47,747 nucleotides of DNA from Candidatus Nitrosopumilus sp. GTDB taxonomy: Archaea; Thermoproteota; Nitrososphaeria; Nitrososphaerales; Nitrosopumilaceae. The notes under the pieces are model-generated. The model did not search any database. It saw only the letters and a list, made by a program, of their open reading frames with translations, and was not told the DNA's origin. A program made the translations under genes and the position numbers. Shown here in pieces: positions 25,692 to 35,855 of this stretch. The stretch spans positions 1 through 47,747 of the forward strand of contig NZ_JANQTA010000023.1 in assembly GCF_028278985.1 (NCBI RefSeq). Reading direction: 5' to 3'. How positions within the stretch are numbered: position 1 is the first letter of the stretch; the number at the start of each line of letters is the position of its first letter.

Positions 25692-26080
25692 TTTTCTGAA
25701 ATTTCTATTTCTTTGATTTCTTGTTCCAAAACAAAAGCTCTGAAATCTTTGTTAACTCCTGAATAGATTATCCATACTACTGGGTTTGTCTCCATGAATT
25801 TTCTATCAGTATTTGATGGAAATGCTTCTGAGTTTGGATGTGAGTGAAAAATCCCTACTACTTCGAGACTTTTCTCTTCAGCCATTTTGTAGCCTTCAAT
25901 TAATTGTTCATTTGAAATTGTAAAATTTACAGGTGATTCTTCCACATTTTCTGTTAGAAACGTGTCTGAAACCGTGTTTTCTTTCCCAAATAGTATAGCA
26001 CAGGATTCATTTGGTTGTTCATTTTCTGCATGTTTTCTTAAATTTTCTAAAATTGATTGAGATAAAATTATCTTCTGCAA
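25688..26080 (-). CDS. JAMM/MPN+ zinc metalloprotease
   Basis: 130 residues, TTG start. It has the complete JAMM zinc site: Glu25 in NESCAILFG and H79-S-H81-x7-S89-x2-D92 in HSHPNSEAFPSNTD. Such small archaeal and bacterial enzymes cleave C-terminal tails or isopeptide bonds of ubiquitin-like sulfur carriers (as in HvJAMM1 on SAMPs). No ubiquitin-like or E1 gene is in this window. It starts two bases after the stop of the cupredoxin membrane-protein gene, so the two are probably cotranscribed. Confidence 0.88.
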   Translation of the reverse strand: MQKIILSQSILENLRKHAENEQPNESCAILFGKENTVSDTFLTENVEESPVNFTISNEQLIEGYKMAEEKSLEVVGIFHSHPNSEAFPSNTDRKFMETNPVVWIIYSGVNKDFRAFVLEQEIKEIEISEN

Positions 26081-26082
26081 AT

Positions 26083-27183
26083 CTATTCTACGTTAACAGT
26101 TCCAACCATCCATGGATGGAATACACAGAAGTAATCATAACTTCCTGCTTCAGTAAATGTAAATTCGAATTTGTCTCCTGCCATCATTGTTTCTGAATCA
26201 AATATCTCAGTTAATTCAGCTGGTGGTGCACCTGATGTTACGGTGTGTACCGTGTTATCAATATTGTCCCATACTACTGTTGTTCCAACTTGAACATCAA
26301 TGACTTCAGGATCATAGTAGATTTGTCCGTCTTCTGGTAGTGCTGCTCCTTCTGGAATTATAACTTCAGTAATTACTGGTTCTTTAGCTTCTTCAATGAT
26401 TAATGTTGAAACCATCCATGGATGAACAATACAAAAGTATTCGTATTCACCTGGAGCAATATCTGTTGTATCTAAAGAGTAAACTGCAGCTGCATCCATC
26501 AACCCTGAATCAAATGTTTCACCTTGATCTTCAAAACTTGTAACTGTATGTGCTACAGAATCTGCATTAGTCCATTCCACAATGTATCCTTGTGACACTG
26601 TCGCAACATCTGGATCATAGTCTGGATTGCCTTGAGTTGCAGAACCTTCTAGAATTTCAATTGCAAATACTGGTCCTTTTGGTGCAACATCTTCTTCAGA
26701 TGGTTCTTCTACTTCTGTAGATTGTGGTATCATGTATTGATCAGGACTTACAAATCCAAACGCAAACCACATGATAATTCCCGTTGCACCTGCCATTCCA
26801 ACAATTGAACCAACTGGCTTTAGTAATTTTGGATGTTTCATTGCCAAGTATGCAATGATAATTGATGGGAATGCAATTGCCATTAAAATTCCTGCTAATG
26901 TAATTGTGTAATCTGATGTATTCCAAGTAAGTGCAAACATACCAAATCCAAGTGAAATTGATGCAATTACCAAAACAGTTGCTTTGGCTCTGTTGCTTGT
27001 TGAGACTCCTCCATCAAGAATACCTGTTGCTAAGAAGATTAAACCTACAAACATGGTCAAACCTGTAAGAGCGTGCATACCATCGATGAATGTATGTGCT
27101 AAACCTGCATAAGATAAGGTCAATCCAGCCAAACCTATGGCTGTAAGTCCCATTCCTGGCATCATGAGGTCCCAATTACTCAT
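26083..27183 (-). CDS. Five-helix membrane protein with two C-terminal blue-copper domains
   Basis: 366 residues. About five transmembrane helices (residues 8-145) precede a Glu-rich linker and two cupredoxin domains outside the membrane. Both copper sites look complete: VAHTVTSF with FCIVHPWM, and VHTVTSG with FCVFHPWM (His, Cys, His, Met). Divergent ctaB lies about 100 bases away, which hints at work with the heme-copper oxidase or a quinol-to-copper electron step, replacing soluble cytochrome c as expected in ammonia-oxidising archaea. The specific partner is inference. Confidence 0.88.
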   Translation of the reverse strand: MSNWDLMMPGMGLTAIGLAGLTLSYAGLAHTFIDGMHALTGLTMFVGLIFLATGILDGGVSTSNRAKATVLVIASISLGFGMFALTWNTSDYTITLAGILMAIAFPSIIIAYLAMKHPKLLKPVGSIVGMAGATGIIMWFAFGFVSPDQYMIPQSTEVEEPSEEDVAPKGPVFAIEILEGSATQGNPDYDPDVATVSQGYIVEWTNADSVAHTVTSFEDQGETFDSGLMDAAAVYSLDTTDIAPGEYEYFCIVHPWMVSTLIIEEAKEPVITEVIIPEGAALPEDGQIYYDPEVIDVQVGTTVVWDNIDNTVHTVTSGAPPAELTEIFDSETMMAGDKFEFTFTEAGSYDYFCVFHPWMVGTVNVE

Positions 27184-27281
27184 TTAAGGTAGCTGGTAGG
27201 ACTGAGATACTTATTCCTTTTGAAATCTGATAGATCTGGCAGACGAAGAAATTAAATGGCTTTGGAAGAGGATACAGTGAG

Positions 27282-28169
27282 TTGGGATTTAATGAAGTAA
27301 TGGAGATATCCAAACCCCGAATTGTAGTTCTCTTAGTAATCACTGCTGTGACTTCGATGTTTGCAGCAAGTAAACTAGTTCCAGGGGCACCTGAGCTTGA
27401 TTATTGGGCATATTTGCACATTATTGTTGCCGGAGCTTTAGCATCAGCTGGTTCTAGTGCCTTGAATCATTATTATGATAAAGACATTGATCCAAAAATG
27501 ACCAGAACAAGTTCAAGACCTATTCCGTCTGGAAGAATGGCAGCATCACATGTCTTAATTTATGGATTAGTTGTTAGTTGTATTTCTGTAATCTATGGTT
27601 TCTTTTTGTTAAACCCAGTTTCTGCTTTCTTTATTGCAGTAGGTATATTCTCTTATGTCATCATCTACACTGTTTGGTTGAAGCGTCTTAACACTTCAAA
27701 CATTGTCATTGGTGGAATTGCTGGCAGTGCTGCTGCATGGGCTGGATGGGCAGCTGCAACTGGTAGTATGGATCTTTTAGGATTCTTAGTTGGCTTTTTG
27801 GTATTTGTTTGGACTCCATCACACTTTTGGTGTCTTGCAATGAAGATTAAAGATGAATATGCACAAGCTGAAGTTCCTATGCTACCTGTTGTTATTGGAA
27901 TGCAAAAAACTTCAAAGTATATTTTAGGTAATACCCTAATTTTACTTCCATATTCTTTGATTCTTTCATTTATTCCAGATGGAATGGGTGTTGTCTATAC
28001 TGCTATTGCAGCAGTTTCTGGAGGCTTAATGCTTGCATACCATTACAAGTTAACAAAGAATCCAACATCTGAATTTGCATGGAAGGCATACAAAGTTACT
28101 GCTCCTTATCTAACAATTATTTTCGTGGCTGTAGCATTAGATGCTGCCTTCCACATTCCTTTATTCTAA
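27282..28169 (+). CDS. ctaB: Protoheme IX farnesyltransferase (heme O synthase)
   Basis: 295 residues from TTG 27282 (ATG 27300 is an alternative). UbiA-type prenyltransferase with about nine helices. The first Asp-rich motif is NHYYDKDIDPKMTRTSSRP; the second region, WLKRLNTSNIVIGGIAGS and FVWTPSHFWCLAMKIKDEY, is characteristic of CtaB. It adds farnesyl to heme b, making heme O for a heme-copper terminal oxidase. A 14-codon frame (27256-27300) precedes it and ends in TAATG over the second possible start. Confidence 0.94.
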   Translation: MGFNEVMEISKPRIVVLLVITAVTSMFAASKLVPGAPELDYWAYLHIIVAGALASAGSSALNHYYDKDIDPKMTRTSSRPIPSGRMAASHVLIYGLVVSCISVIYGFFLLNPVSAFFIAVGIFSYVIIYTVWLKRLNTSNIVIGGIAGSAAAWAGWAAATGSMDLLGFLVGFLVFVWTPSHFWCLAMKIKDEYAQAEVPMLPVVIGMQKTSKYILGNTLILLPYSLILSFIPDGMGVVYTAIAAVSGGLMLAYHYKLTKNPTSEFAWKAYKVTAPYLTIIFVAVALDAAFHIPLF

Positions 28170-28466
28170 TTATTTGTCAAAACCAGGAAAACTTGCTTCG
28201 TAATCTTTTTCCATTACTTTCTTGTTTTCTTCATCCACAGCATCTTTTTCTTCTTTAACGACAAATACTTCTATTCTTTTTTCGTCTTTTGTAATCCAAG
28301 AGACTTTGATCAAACCAAGAATTTCTAAATCAAGAAGAATTTTGTTGAATCTATCTTCAGCTAAAGCCGTATCATCTTTTGTTAGACTTTTGTAAAGCTC
28401 AACATCTGTTAGCGAACCTGCTTCTTTTATCTTATCAAATACTCTATTTCTGATTGGAATTGCCAT
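28170..28466 (-). CDS. Small winged-helix-like protein downstream of cdc48
   Basis: 98 residues from ATG 28466, four bases after the cdc48 stop; the longer frame to 28511 would overlap cdc48. Residues 1-70 (NRVFDKIKEAGSLTDVELYK, FNKILLDLEILGLIKVSWI) read as a winged helix-turn-helix with the beta wing IEVFVV, then an acidic tail. Cytoplasmic. It might be a DNA-binding regulator or a Cdc48 partner; only the tight linkage suggests the latter. Confidence 0.7.
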   Translation of the reverse strand: MAIPIRNRVFDKIKEAGSLTDVELYKSLTKDDTALAEDRFNKILLDLEILGLIKVSWITKDEKRIEVFVVKEEKDAVDEENKKVMEKDYEASFPGFDK

Positions 28467-28470
28467 GATA

Positions 28471-30639
28471 TTATCCGTAAAACGTCTTATCTCCTGATTT
28501 TGGTACCACATTAGATATACTTTCCTTCACAGAATTATACCACTGATCAACTTCATTAGTAATTGATGGTCTTACTTGCTTCAAACTATTTGCAAAATCT
28601 TGACTAGTAATTTTTGCAGATTTATTTCTCATTGCATGAACTGCAGCCTCTCTACATAATGCTGCTAAATCTGCACCAGTATAGTTTTGTGTTGCAACAG
28701 CAATTTCTTGTAATTTTACATCTTTGCTTAATGGCATTTTTCTTGTAAGAATTTCAATAATTTCTAATCTTCCTTTCTCATCTGGTGGTGATACATACAG
28801 AACTAAATCTAAGCGACCAGTTCTAAGTAATGAGTTGTCTAGTACGTCTGGTCTATTTGTAATTCCAATTACTACGACTCTTGATGTAATTCCTTCTTCA
28901 ATTTCAGTAAGTAATTGACTAAGTATTGTTTCTCCAACCCCACTTTCTCCTGATTTACTTCTTGCAAGTGAGTCTAGTTCATCAAAGATTACAACACATG
29001 GTGATGAGGCCTTTGCTTTTCTGAAAATCTCTCTAATTGCTTTTTCAGATTCACCTATCCATTTTGAAAGAATTTCGGGACCTCTAACAAGAATCATGTT
29101 TGCACCTGTCTCTGTGGCCAAAGCTCTACCAAGGAGTGTTTTTCCACAGCCAGGAGGACCGTAAATCAATGCACCTCTTGGAGGTTTAATTCCCATCTTG
29201 GTAAATTTACTTGGTTCTTTCATTGCCATTATCAAATTATCTGTAAGTGCATTTTTGATCTCTTCAAGACCTCCAACATCTTGCCACCAAACTTTTGGTC
29301 TTTCTACGTAAAACTCTCTCATTGCAGTTGGAACGACTTCATGCATTGCATCGTAGAAGTCAATTAACTTGATTTGCATTGATTGCAATACCTCGGAAGG
29401 AATTTTTTCAGTTTCAAGATCAATTTCTGGTAAATATCTGCGAATTGATTTCATTGCAGCTTCTCTGCACAATGATTTGATATCTGCACCAGTATATCCG
29501 TGCAATTCTGAAGCTAAATCTTTCAAATCAATGTCATCACTAACTGGCATTCCTCTAGTATGGATTAACAGAATTTCCAGTCTTCCATCTTCATTTGGTA
29601 CTGAAATCTCAAACTCTCTATCGAATCTACCTGGCCTTCTTAATGCAGGATCAACACTATCTGGTCTGTTAGTTGCACCAAGAACAATGACGTTTCCTCT
29701 GTCATTTAATCCGTCCATCAAAGCAAGTAGTTGTGCAACAACTCTTTTTTCTACATCACCATATGCTTCTTCTCTTTTTGGAGCAATTGCATCAATTTCA
29801 TCAATGAAAATTATGCTAGGAGAATTATCTTTTGCTTCTTTGAAAATATCTCTAAGCTTAGCTTCTGTTTCACCGTAATACTTGTTCATAATTTCTGGTC
29901 CATTAATTGAAAACATGTTTGCTTCTGATTCACTTGCCATAACTTTTGCAAGCAATGTCTTTCCACAGCCAGGAGGACCATAAAGCAAAATTCCACTATG
30001 TGGTTCAATTCCCAATCTTGCAAATAATTCTGGATGTTTTAGTGGTAGTTCTACAATCTCTCTCATTGCTTTTACTTCGTGTCTGAGGCCACCAACTTCC
30101 TCATATGTTACTCTAACTTTTCTATCCACTGCAGTTTCAGTTGATATGTTCAAGTTTGTAGAGCGGTCAATCTTTACTACGCCCTTAGGAGTTGTTTTTG
30201 TAATTTTAAAGTCCATTGAATTTCCTAAAATCATCACAGAAATTTCATCACCGTGAGTAATTGGCAATCCTTTCAATCTGTTTTTTACAAAATCTGTAAA
30301 TTCTTTATCTACAGTTACTGAATCATTTACTGGAGTTAATGCAATTGTCTTTGCAATTTTAGAAGTTACTTTTCTAATCTTTACGATATCATTTAGTGAT
30401 GCTCCAACATTTTTTCTTGTTTGCCCATCAACTCTGATAATATCTGGAAACTTTTCATCTTCATCAACTGGCCATACTACTGCACAACTTGATCTTGAAC
30501 CCATCACTTCAATAATATCTCCAGGAGTTACTTTGAGAAAGTCCATTGCTTCTGGACCGATTCTAGCACGCTTTTTGCCTACGTCTCGTTGCTTTGCTTC
30601 TCCAATTCTCATTTGCAAAGGTTCTTCTTTGCGAGCCAA
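28471..30639 (-). CDS. cdc48: Cdc48/VAT-type AAA+ ATPase
   Basis: 722 residues. The N domain (about 1-180) has a double-psi barrel. D1 has Walker A GPPGCGKT at 221-228 and Walker [11 protein letters not shown]2 has Walker A at 494-501 and Walker [10 protein letters not shown]. Both have arginine-finger segments ([16 protein letters not shown]). It unfolds or extracts proteins. The chain ends TFYG, so its last three residues, Phe-Tyr-Gly, fit the HbYX motif that docks ATPases onto the 20S proteasome. Followed by the winged-helix gene and preceded by aEF-1beta at 8 bases, apparently one operon. Confidence 0.97.
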   Translation of the reverse strand: MARKEEPLQMRIGEAKQRDVGKKRARIGPEAMDFLKVTPGDIIEVMGSRSSCAVVWPVDEDEKFPDIIRVDGQTRKNVGASLNDIVKIRKVTSKIAKTIALTPVNDSVTVDKEFTDFVKNRLKGLPITHGDEISVMILGNSMDFKITKTTPKGVVKIDRSTNLNISTETAVDRKVRVTYEEVGGLRHEVKAMREIVELPLKHPELFARLGIEPHSGILLYGPPGCGKTLLAKVMASESEANMFSINGPEIMNKYYGETEAKLRDIFKEAKDNSPSIIFIDEIDAIAPKREEAYGDVEKRVVAQLLALMDGLNDRGNVIVLGATNRPDSVDPALRRPGRFDREFEISVPNEDGRLEILLIHTRGMPVSDDIDLKDLASELHGYTGADIKSLCREAAMKSIRRYLPEIDLETEKIPSEVLQSMQIKLIDFYDAMHEVVPTAMREFYVERPKVWWQDVGGLEEIKNALTDNLIMAMKEPSKFTKMGIKPPRGALIYGPPGCGKTLLGRALATETGANMILVRGPEILSKWIGESEKAIREIFRKAKASSPCVVIFDELDSLARSKSGESGVGETILSQLLTEIEEGITSRVVVIGITNRPDVLDNSLLRTGRLDLVLYVSPPDEKGRLEIIEILTRKMPLSKDVKLQEIAVATQNYTGADLAALCREAAVHAMRNKSAKITSQDFANSLKQVRPSITNEVDQWYNSVKESISNVVPKSGDKTFYG

Positions 30640-30647
30640 AAAACCAC

Positions 30648-31141
<494 letters not shown>

Positions 31142-31169
31142 TTATACCTTCCTTAGAAATTGGGCACGT

Positions 31170-32306
31170 TTAGTTTAGAAGTTTTTTTAATTCTCCACCT
31201 ATCAAAGTCTGAACGGTTTTGATAGATCCTTTAACTCCTAATAATTTAATGATGGAACCTGTATGAAAATCAAAATCATCTTTTTCAGAAATTTCATTTA
31301 TGATTTCTGGAGTAACAGATTCAAATAATTTGTTAATTGTATTGTTGTCTAATCTTTCAAGAATTTTTCTTGCAAGCAATTGTTTTTCAAATTCTTTTCC
31401 AAATCTTTCGTTCCATCTTTTCTGATATTGTTCCAAATCTTTTTCATTACCTGTTTTCAAAAACTTAGCAATTGCTTGTCCTGCAAAAACTCCTCCCATT
31501 CCACTTGTGTAAATTCCTCCTGCAGTAGTTGGTTTAGCTTGTCCTGCAGCATCTCCTATTATCACAGTTTTTCCTTCTACAAAATTTTCAATTGGACCCT
31601 TAATCCAAATTGGAGCAAAAATCTTTCTAATCACTGAAAAATCTCCCTTGTCCTTTAGTAATTCTTCCATCACTTGAGCAACATTGATTCCTTTACCTGC
31701 AATTCCAACTTTTCCTTTACTCTCCCCTGATGGAATAACCCATGCAAAAAATCCTGGATATTTCTCTTGATCAAAAAATACTTCTACTTTTCCTTTCTTT
31801 ATCCAATCTGCGTAAATCTCGTATTGAGCTGATGATAAAATTCCTGTTCTATCTTTATGAATTAGCGATGAAACTCCTCGTGCATCTACAAAAATCTTAC
31901 AATCAATTTGTTCATCATTAGTTCTTACTCCTTTATCATTGATTTCTTGAAAACTAGTTTTTACTTTGATTGTTGCGCCGTTTTTTTGAGCTTGAAATGC
32001 AATTTGCTTGTCTAATTCTCTTCTACTAATCTCAATTACTTTTTGCTTCTTTGAATCAATTGTAAAGTTATTTCCGTTAGGTGATTTGATATTTGCTGAT
32101 TCAATGAAATGATCAAAAGTATTTCTAAATGGAATTATTCCAAGTTCTTCTAAACCTGATAGACTAACTAACCCTCCGCAGTGTTCTGGTGTGCCAATTT
32201 CATAATCTTCTTCAATAACCGTTACCGAGTATCCTTTAGATGCAATTTCTCTTGCACAAAGTAATCCTGCTACACTTCCACCAGCTACGACAACATCAGA
32301 GTACAC
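31170..32306 (-). CDS. Geranylgeranyl reductase family FAD protein
   Basis: 378 residues, GTG start. N-terminal FAD motif VVVAGGSVAGLLCAREIASKG, then EEHCGG-like EIGTPEHCGGLVS, the ARGVSS segment, and GDAAGQAKPTTAGGIYTSGM, the signature of digeranylgeranylglycerophospholipid reductases. These saturate archaeal lipid isoprenoid chains or other geranylgeranyl groups. The substrate cannot be decided from sequence, and several paralogues are usual in this phylum. It lies 28 bases before the zinc-ribbon gene. Confidence 0.87.
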   Translation of the reverse strand: MYSDVVVAGGSVAGLLCAREIASKGYSVTVIEEDYEIGTPEHCGGLVSLSGLEELGIIPFRNTFDHFIESANIKSPNGNNFTIDSKKQKVIEISRRELDKQIAFQAQKNGATIKVKTSFQEINDKGVRTNDEQIDCKIFVDARGVSSLIHKDRTGILSSAQYEIYADWIKKGKVEVFFDQEKYPGFFAWVIPSGESKGKVGIAGKGINVAQVMEELLKDKGDFSVIRKIFAPIWIKGPIENFVEGKTVIIGDAAGQAKPTTAGGIYTSGMGGVFAGQAIAKFLKTGNEKDLEQYQKRWNERFGKEFEKQLLARKILERLDNNTINKLFESVTPEIINEISEKDDFDFHTGSIIKLLGVKGSIKTVQTLIGGELKKLLN

Positions 32307-32372
32307 AGATTTTGTTTCTTTGTCAATTATTTAATTCAAAAGTTTTTCATTAAGCCTTTGTTTGGTATTTTC

Positions 32373-32726
32373 ATGGGAGACATTAAGCAAGTCATTGTAG
32401 TTAGAACCGATCTTGAAATGGGCAAGGGGAAAATTGCTGCTCAGGTTGGTCATGCTTGTGTTCTAGGTGCAGAACATGTTAGAAAATCTCATCCTGAATG
32501 GTACGAGCAATGGTGGGGTGGACAAGAAAAAGTTGTTGTCAAAGTCTCCTCTATCAAAGATTTACAAGAAGTGAAAATACATGCAATTGATTTGAATTTA
32601 CCTTGGTCTGAAGTAACTGATGCTGGCCATACGCAAATTGCTCCTGGAACCACAACTTGTATCTCCATTGGACCTGCACCTGAAAATTTGATTGACAAAG
32701 TTACAGGCGACCTTAAACTATTGTAA
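32373..32726 (+). CDS. pth2: Peptidyl-tRNA hydrolase Pth2
   Basis: 117 residues from ATG 32373 (MGDIKQVIVVRTDLEMGKGK); an upstream TTG adds five. Pth2 motifs are KIAAQVGHACVLG, KVVVKV, PWSEVTDAGHTQIAPGT and CISIGPAP, with the catalytic Lys and Asp conserved. It releases tRNA from stalled peptidyl-tRNA. Divergent from the reductase gene, sharing a short promoter region. Confidence 0.96.
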   Translation: MGDIKQVIVVRTDLEMGKGKIAAQVGHACVLGAEHVRKSHPEWYEQWWGGQEKVVVKVSSIKDLQEVKIHAIDLNLPWSEVTDAGHTQIAPGTTTCISIGPAPENLIDKVTGDLKLL

Positions 32727-32770
32727 ATATTGGGAATAAAATATAACAAGGCATTACTGGTTTTTAATTT

Positions 32771-34378
32771 GTGAAAAAGAAAACAAAGGGAATTCTTGCT
32801 TTTGCATTTTTAGGCGGAATTATGGTTACTTCTGGAGTTACCATTGCTATTCCTGGAATTATTCCTGAAGAAGAAAGTGAAAGGATGACAATGACTGGAA
32901 CTCCTGCAGATAACTATCCTGATGTTGATCGTCCACAATTTTGCGGAATCAATGAACCAAAGTCAACAGCCTATGTTCGGGAATTTGAAATTCCTACTGA
33001 ATGTACGAATCCATTAGCTATTGTTACTGATTATGATGGCAATGTTTGGTTTACTGAAACAAATACTGGTGGTGTAGGAAAGTTTGATCCTACTACTGAA
33101 ACTTTTACTGAATATGATAATCCTGGATGGCCAGATGGTGCACGCTCTATGATGTGGGGAATAGATTATGCTCCTGATGGTTCAGTTTGGTTTACTGATG
33201 AAGCTCATGATTCTGTTTGGCGATTTTCCACTTTTGATGAAGAATACAATAGATTATCATATCCCTCTGAAGGAAATTCATTACCTCAAAAATTACTAAT
33301 TGATGGCTCTCAAATAATCATTAATGATTTTACTGGAAACAAAATTACCTTTTTAGATCCTAATCAATCTGGCGAAGATGTGAACTATGTCAGTTTACCT
33401 TCTCCTATTGAGAATTCAGTTACTGCCGACTTTGCAGTAGACAATAATGCAAATGTTTGGTATACTAATTGGCTCTTCCAACAAGGTGGTGTTTTAGTAA
33501 AATTTGATCACACTGGTTATCTTGAAAATGTTGCAACTGGTGGAGAACAATTTTTACCTTTAATGGACTACATTGAGATTTTTGAATTACCTCCTGAACT
33601 ATTAACTCCTAATGGAATTGAAATTGATAATGAAGGGAACATTTGGTTAGCAGATACCACTACTTCCTTCTTCTTTAGATTTGATCCTATGACTGAAACC
33701 TATACTCAATATGTTACTGCAGAACCTATGCTAAGCACATATGGAAATCAAACTGGAATTGTAAAGACACCTATTTCAAGACCATACTGGATGGCAGCAG
33801 ATGATACTGGAAAAATTGTCTTCAACTCTCAGACATCAAACAATATCTCTGTAATGGATCCTCGTTCTGATTCACTTGTAGAATATCATGTACCTTCAAA
33901 AAATCCATATTGGTCTGATTGTGATCCTGGAACTGGATTTATGCTTGCTGAATGTGGAATTGCACAAGTGTTTGACTTTACAATTGATGGCTCAAAAATT
34001 TGGTTTACTGAATGGGTAGAAAATAATATTGGAGTTGTTGATACTACAGTCCCATTACCTGCAGACATTGATTTAGAATCTACCTCTATTGTTTTGGAAC
34101 GCGGTGATTCAAAACATTTCAACTTTATAGTCACTCCTCAATTTCAACAAAATTTGATGGGTGTTGAGATACTTCTTTCACCAACTCATGATTTCATTGA
34201 TGTAGAATTGACTCATGATTCTCCCTCTGCTTTTCAGTTAGATAGCGATACTTCAAGACCAATCCATACAGATATCTCTGCCTCTGAAGATGCAATTCCT
34301 GGAACCTACAAGGTTCTGATTGGACTTCAAACAGCTGATGTTGCAATTAGTAAATTTGTTACAGTGACAATAGAGTGA
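32771..34378 (+). CDS. Secreted Vgb-like beta-propeller protein
   Basis: 535 residues, GTG start. A signal peptide or anchor (residues 8-28) is followed by a propeller of repeated blades with GNVWFTET, GSVWFTDE, ANVWYTNW, GNIWLADT and KIWFTEW, plus KFDPTTETFTEY-type strands. This is the virginiamycin B lyase/streptogramin lyase fold. About residue 425 onward is a separate Ig-like C-terminal domain. Such proteins are common in ammonia-oxidising archaea; true antibiotic lyase activity is unlikely from context. Its last codon overlaps the truD GTG by four bases. Confidence 0.83.
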   Translation: MKKKTKGILAFAFLGGIMVTSGVTIAIPGIIPEEESERMTMTGTPADNYPDVDRPQFCGINEPKSTAYVREFEIPTECTNPLAIVTDYDGNVWFTETNTGGVGKFDPTTETFTEYDNPGWPDGARSMMWGIDYAPDGSVWFTDEAHDSVWRFSTFDEEYNRLSYPSEGNSLPQKLLIDGSQIIINDFTGNKITFLDPNQSGEDVNYVSLPSPIENSVTADFAVDNNANVWYTNWLFQQGGVLVKFDHTGYLENVATGGEQFLPLMDYIEIFELPPELLTPNGIEIDNEGNIWLADTTTSFFFRFDPMTETYTQYVTAEPMLSTYGNQTGIVKTPISRPYWMAADDTGKIVFNSQTSNNISVMDPRSDSLVEYHVPSKNPYWSDCDPGTGFMLAECGIAQVFDFTIDGSKIWFTEWVENNIGVVDTTVPLPADIDLESTSIVLERGDSKHFNFIVTPQFQQNLMGVEILLSPTHDFIDVELTHDSPSAFQLDSDTSRPIHTDISASEDAIPGTYKVLIGLQTADVAISKFVTVTIE

Positions 34379-35571
34379 TACCTGACCTAGATTCTCAAAT
34401 TGGAATCAATGTTTACAGTACTAGTTTTGATGGGATAGGTGGAAAAATTAGAAATTCTCCAGAAGATTTTGAAGTATCTGAAGTAATTTCAGAAAAAATA
34501 AAAAATTCAATTAATTCTGAAGGCGATTATGCTGTTTACAAATTACAAAAAAGAAAAATTGACACTAATCATGCATTATCTGATATTTTTAGAAAAAAGG
34601 GTCTACGTGTAAAATCATTAGGCCTCAAAGATGCATCAGCAGTAACTCAGCAGTATGTTTGCGCAGGAAACAAAGGAAAACAGATTGAAGATTTTTCTTC
34701 TGAAAAATACTCATTATCTCACATTGGATTTGTCAAAAAACCTCTCTCAAAAAAAGATATGATAGGAAATCATTTCAAAATAGTTATTCAAAACTGCAAA
34801 GATGGTATATCCTCATTTACAGAGCATGACAAAATTTTGAATTTTTATGGATACCAAAGATTTGGCTCAAAAAGACCTGTAACACACCTAATTGGTAAGG
34901 CAATTGTTCAGAAAAATTTCAAAAAAGCAGTTGACTTGATTCTTTCATTTACTTCGATTTATGATTCTAAAGAAAATACTGAGATTAGAGAAAAACTAGC
35001 AGACAAGGCAAATTATTCAAAATATGTTGAAGATGTTCCATATCAGATGGATATTGAAAGAATTGTTCTAAAAGAAATGATCGAACATGATGATTATTTC
35101 AAAGCAGTAAAGTCAATTCCTTTATCATTGCGAAGATTCTATGTTCAAGCATACCAATCATATCTGTTTAATTGTTCTTTGAGTAGTGCATTTTCTGAAG
35201 GTGAAAATCTTTTTGAGGCTGAATCCGGGGATGTTTGTTTTGATTTTCATGGAAAAATTGGAAAATTTGTTAAAGGTTTGGATCAGAATCTTGCATTACC
35301 TTTTGTTGGATACTCTTACTACAAAAAAACTAGATTTGATTTTTACATTTCAAAAATATTGGCACAAGAAGAAATTTCTCCGAAAGATTTTTTCATTAAA
35401 GAAATGCAAGAAGTCAGCAGTGAAGGTGGATTTAGACAAGCAGCAATCCATTGTACTGATTATACCTCTCAAAATAATTCTGTTGAATTTACCTTATCTC
35501 GTGGTTCTTTTGCAACAATTTTGTTACGAGAGATCATGAAACCTTGTGATCCAATGTCTGCTGGTTTCTAA
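34375..35571 (+). CDS. truD: tRNA pseudouridine(13) synthase TruD
   Basis: 398 residues, GTG start overlapping the preceding stop. The N-terminal FEVSEVISEKI is followed by the catalytic Asp86 in SLGLKDASAVTQQ, then NFYGYQRFGSKRPVTHLIGKA, RRFYVQAYQSYLFN and a C-terminal FTLSRGSFATILLREIMK. These are standard TruD motifs. It makes pseudouridine 13 in tRNA. The coupling to a secreted propeller gene seems positional only. Confidence 0.96.
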   Translation: MIPDLDSQIGINVYSTSFDGIGGKIRNSPEDFEVSEVISEKIKNSINSEGDYAVYKLQKRKIDTNHALSDIFRKKGLRVKSLGLKDASAVTQQYVCAGNKGKQIEDFSSEKYSLSHIGFVKKPLSKKDMIGNHFKIVIQNCKDGISSFTEHDKILNFYGYQRFGSKRPVTHLIGKAIVQKNFKKAVDLILSFTSIYDSKENTEIREKLADKANYSKYVEDVPYQMDIERIVLKEMIEHDDYFKAVKSIPLSLRRFYVQAYQSYLFNCSLSSAFSEGENLFEAESGDVCFDFHGKIGKFVKGLDQNLALPFVGYSYYKKTRFDFYISKILAQEEISPKDFFIKEMQEVSSEGGFRQAAIHCTDYTSQNNSVEFTLSRGSFATILLREIMKPCDPMSAGF

Positions 35572-35624
35572 ATATTGAATCAGATGTCTTTAAGTTAGCC
35601 TCTCTTCTAAACAAATTGAATTTC

Positions 35625-35855
35625 ATGGAAAAAGCATTCATGCTAATCAGTTGTGAGATCGGAGAAGAACAAACCCTTTATTCTCAACTAAAAGAAATTC
35701 CTGAAATAAAAAATTGCTTGATTACCTATGGAAGTTACGATATTGTGGCTGAATTTGAAACTGAAAATTCTGGAGATATGAATCAGGTAATTACATCCAA
35801 GATTAGACATTTGTCAAATATTCGTAGCACAATTACTCTTCGAGCAATAAACTAA
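35625..35855 (+). CDS. Stand-alone RAM (Lrp/AsnC ligand-binding) domain protein
   Basis: 76 residues from ATG 35625 (MEKAFMLISCEIGEEQ); TTG 35616 is an alternative. The fold pattern (beta-alpha-beta-beta-alpha-beta: AFMLISCE, LKEIPEIKNCLITYGSYDIVAEFE, ITSKIRHLSNIRSTITL) is that of Lrp/AsnC effector-binding domains without the DNA-binding half. Such proteins sense amino acids or form mixed oligomers with full Lrp regulators. Its stop overlaps the convergent membrane-protein stop. Confidence 0.85.
   Translation: MEKAFMLISCEIGEEQTLYSQLKEIPEIKNCLITYGSYDIVAEFETENSGDMNQVITSKIRHLSNIRSTITLRAIN

Noticed and set aside
29369-29878. 169-codon plus-strand frame
   Set aside because: Antisense to cdc48 and Ser-rich, as expected from reversed AAA+ codons.
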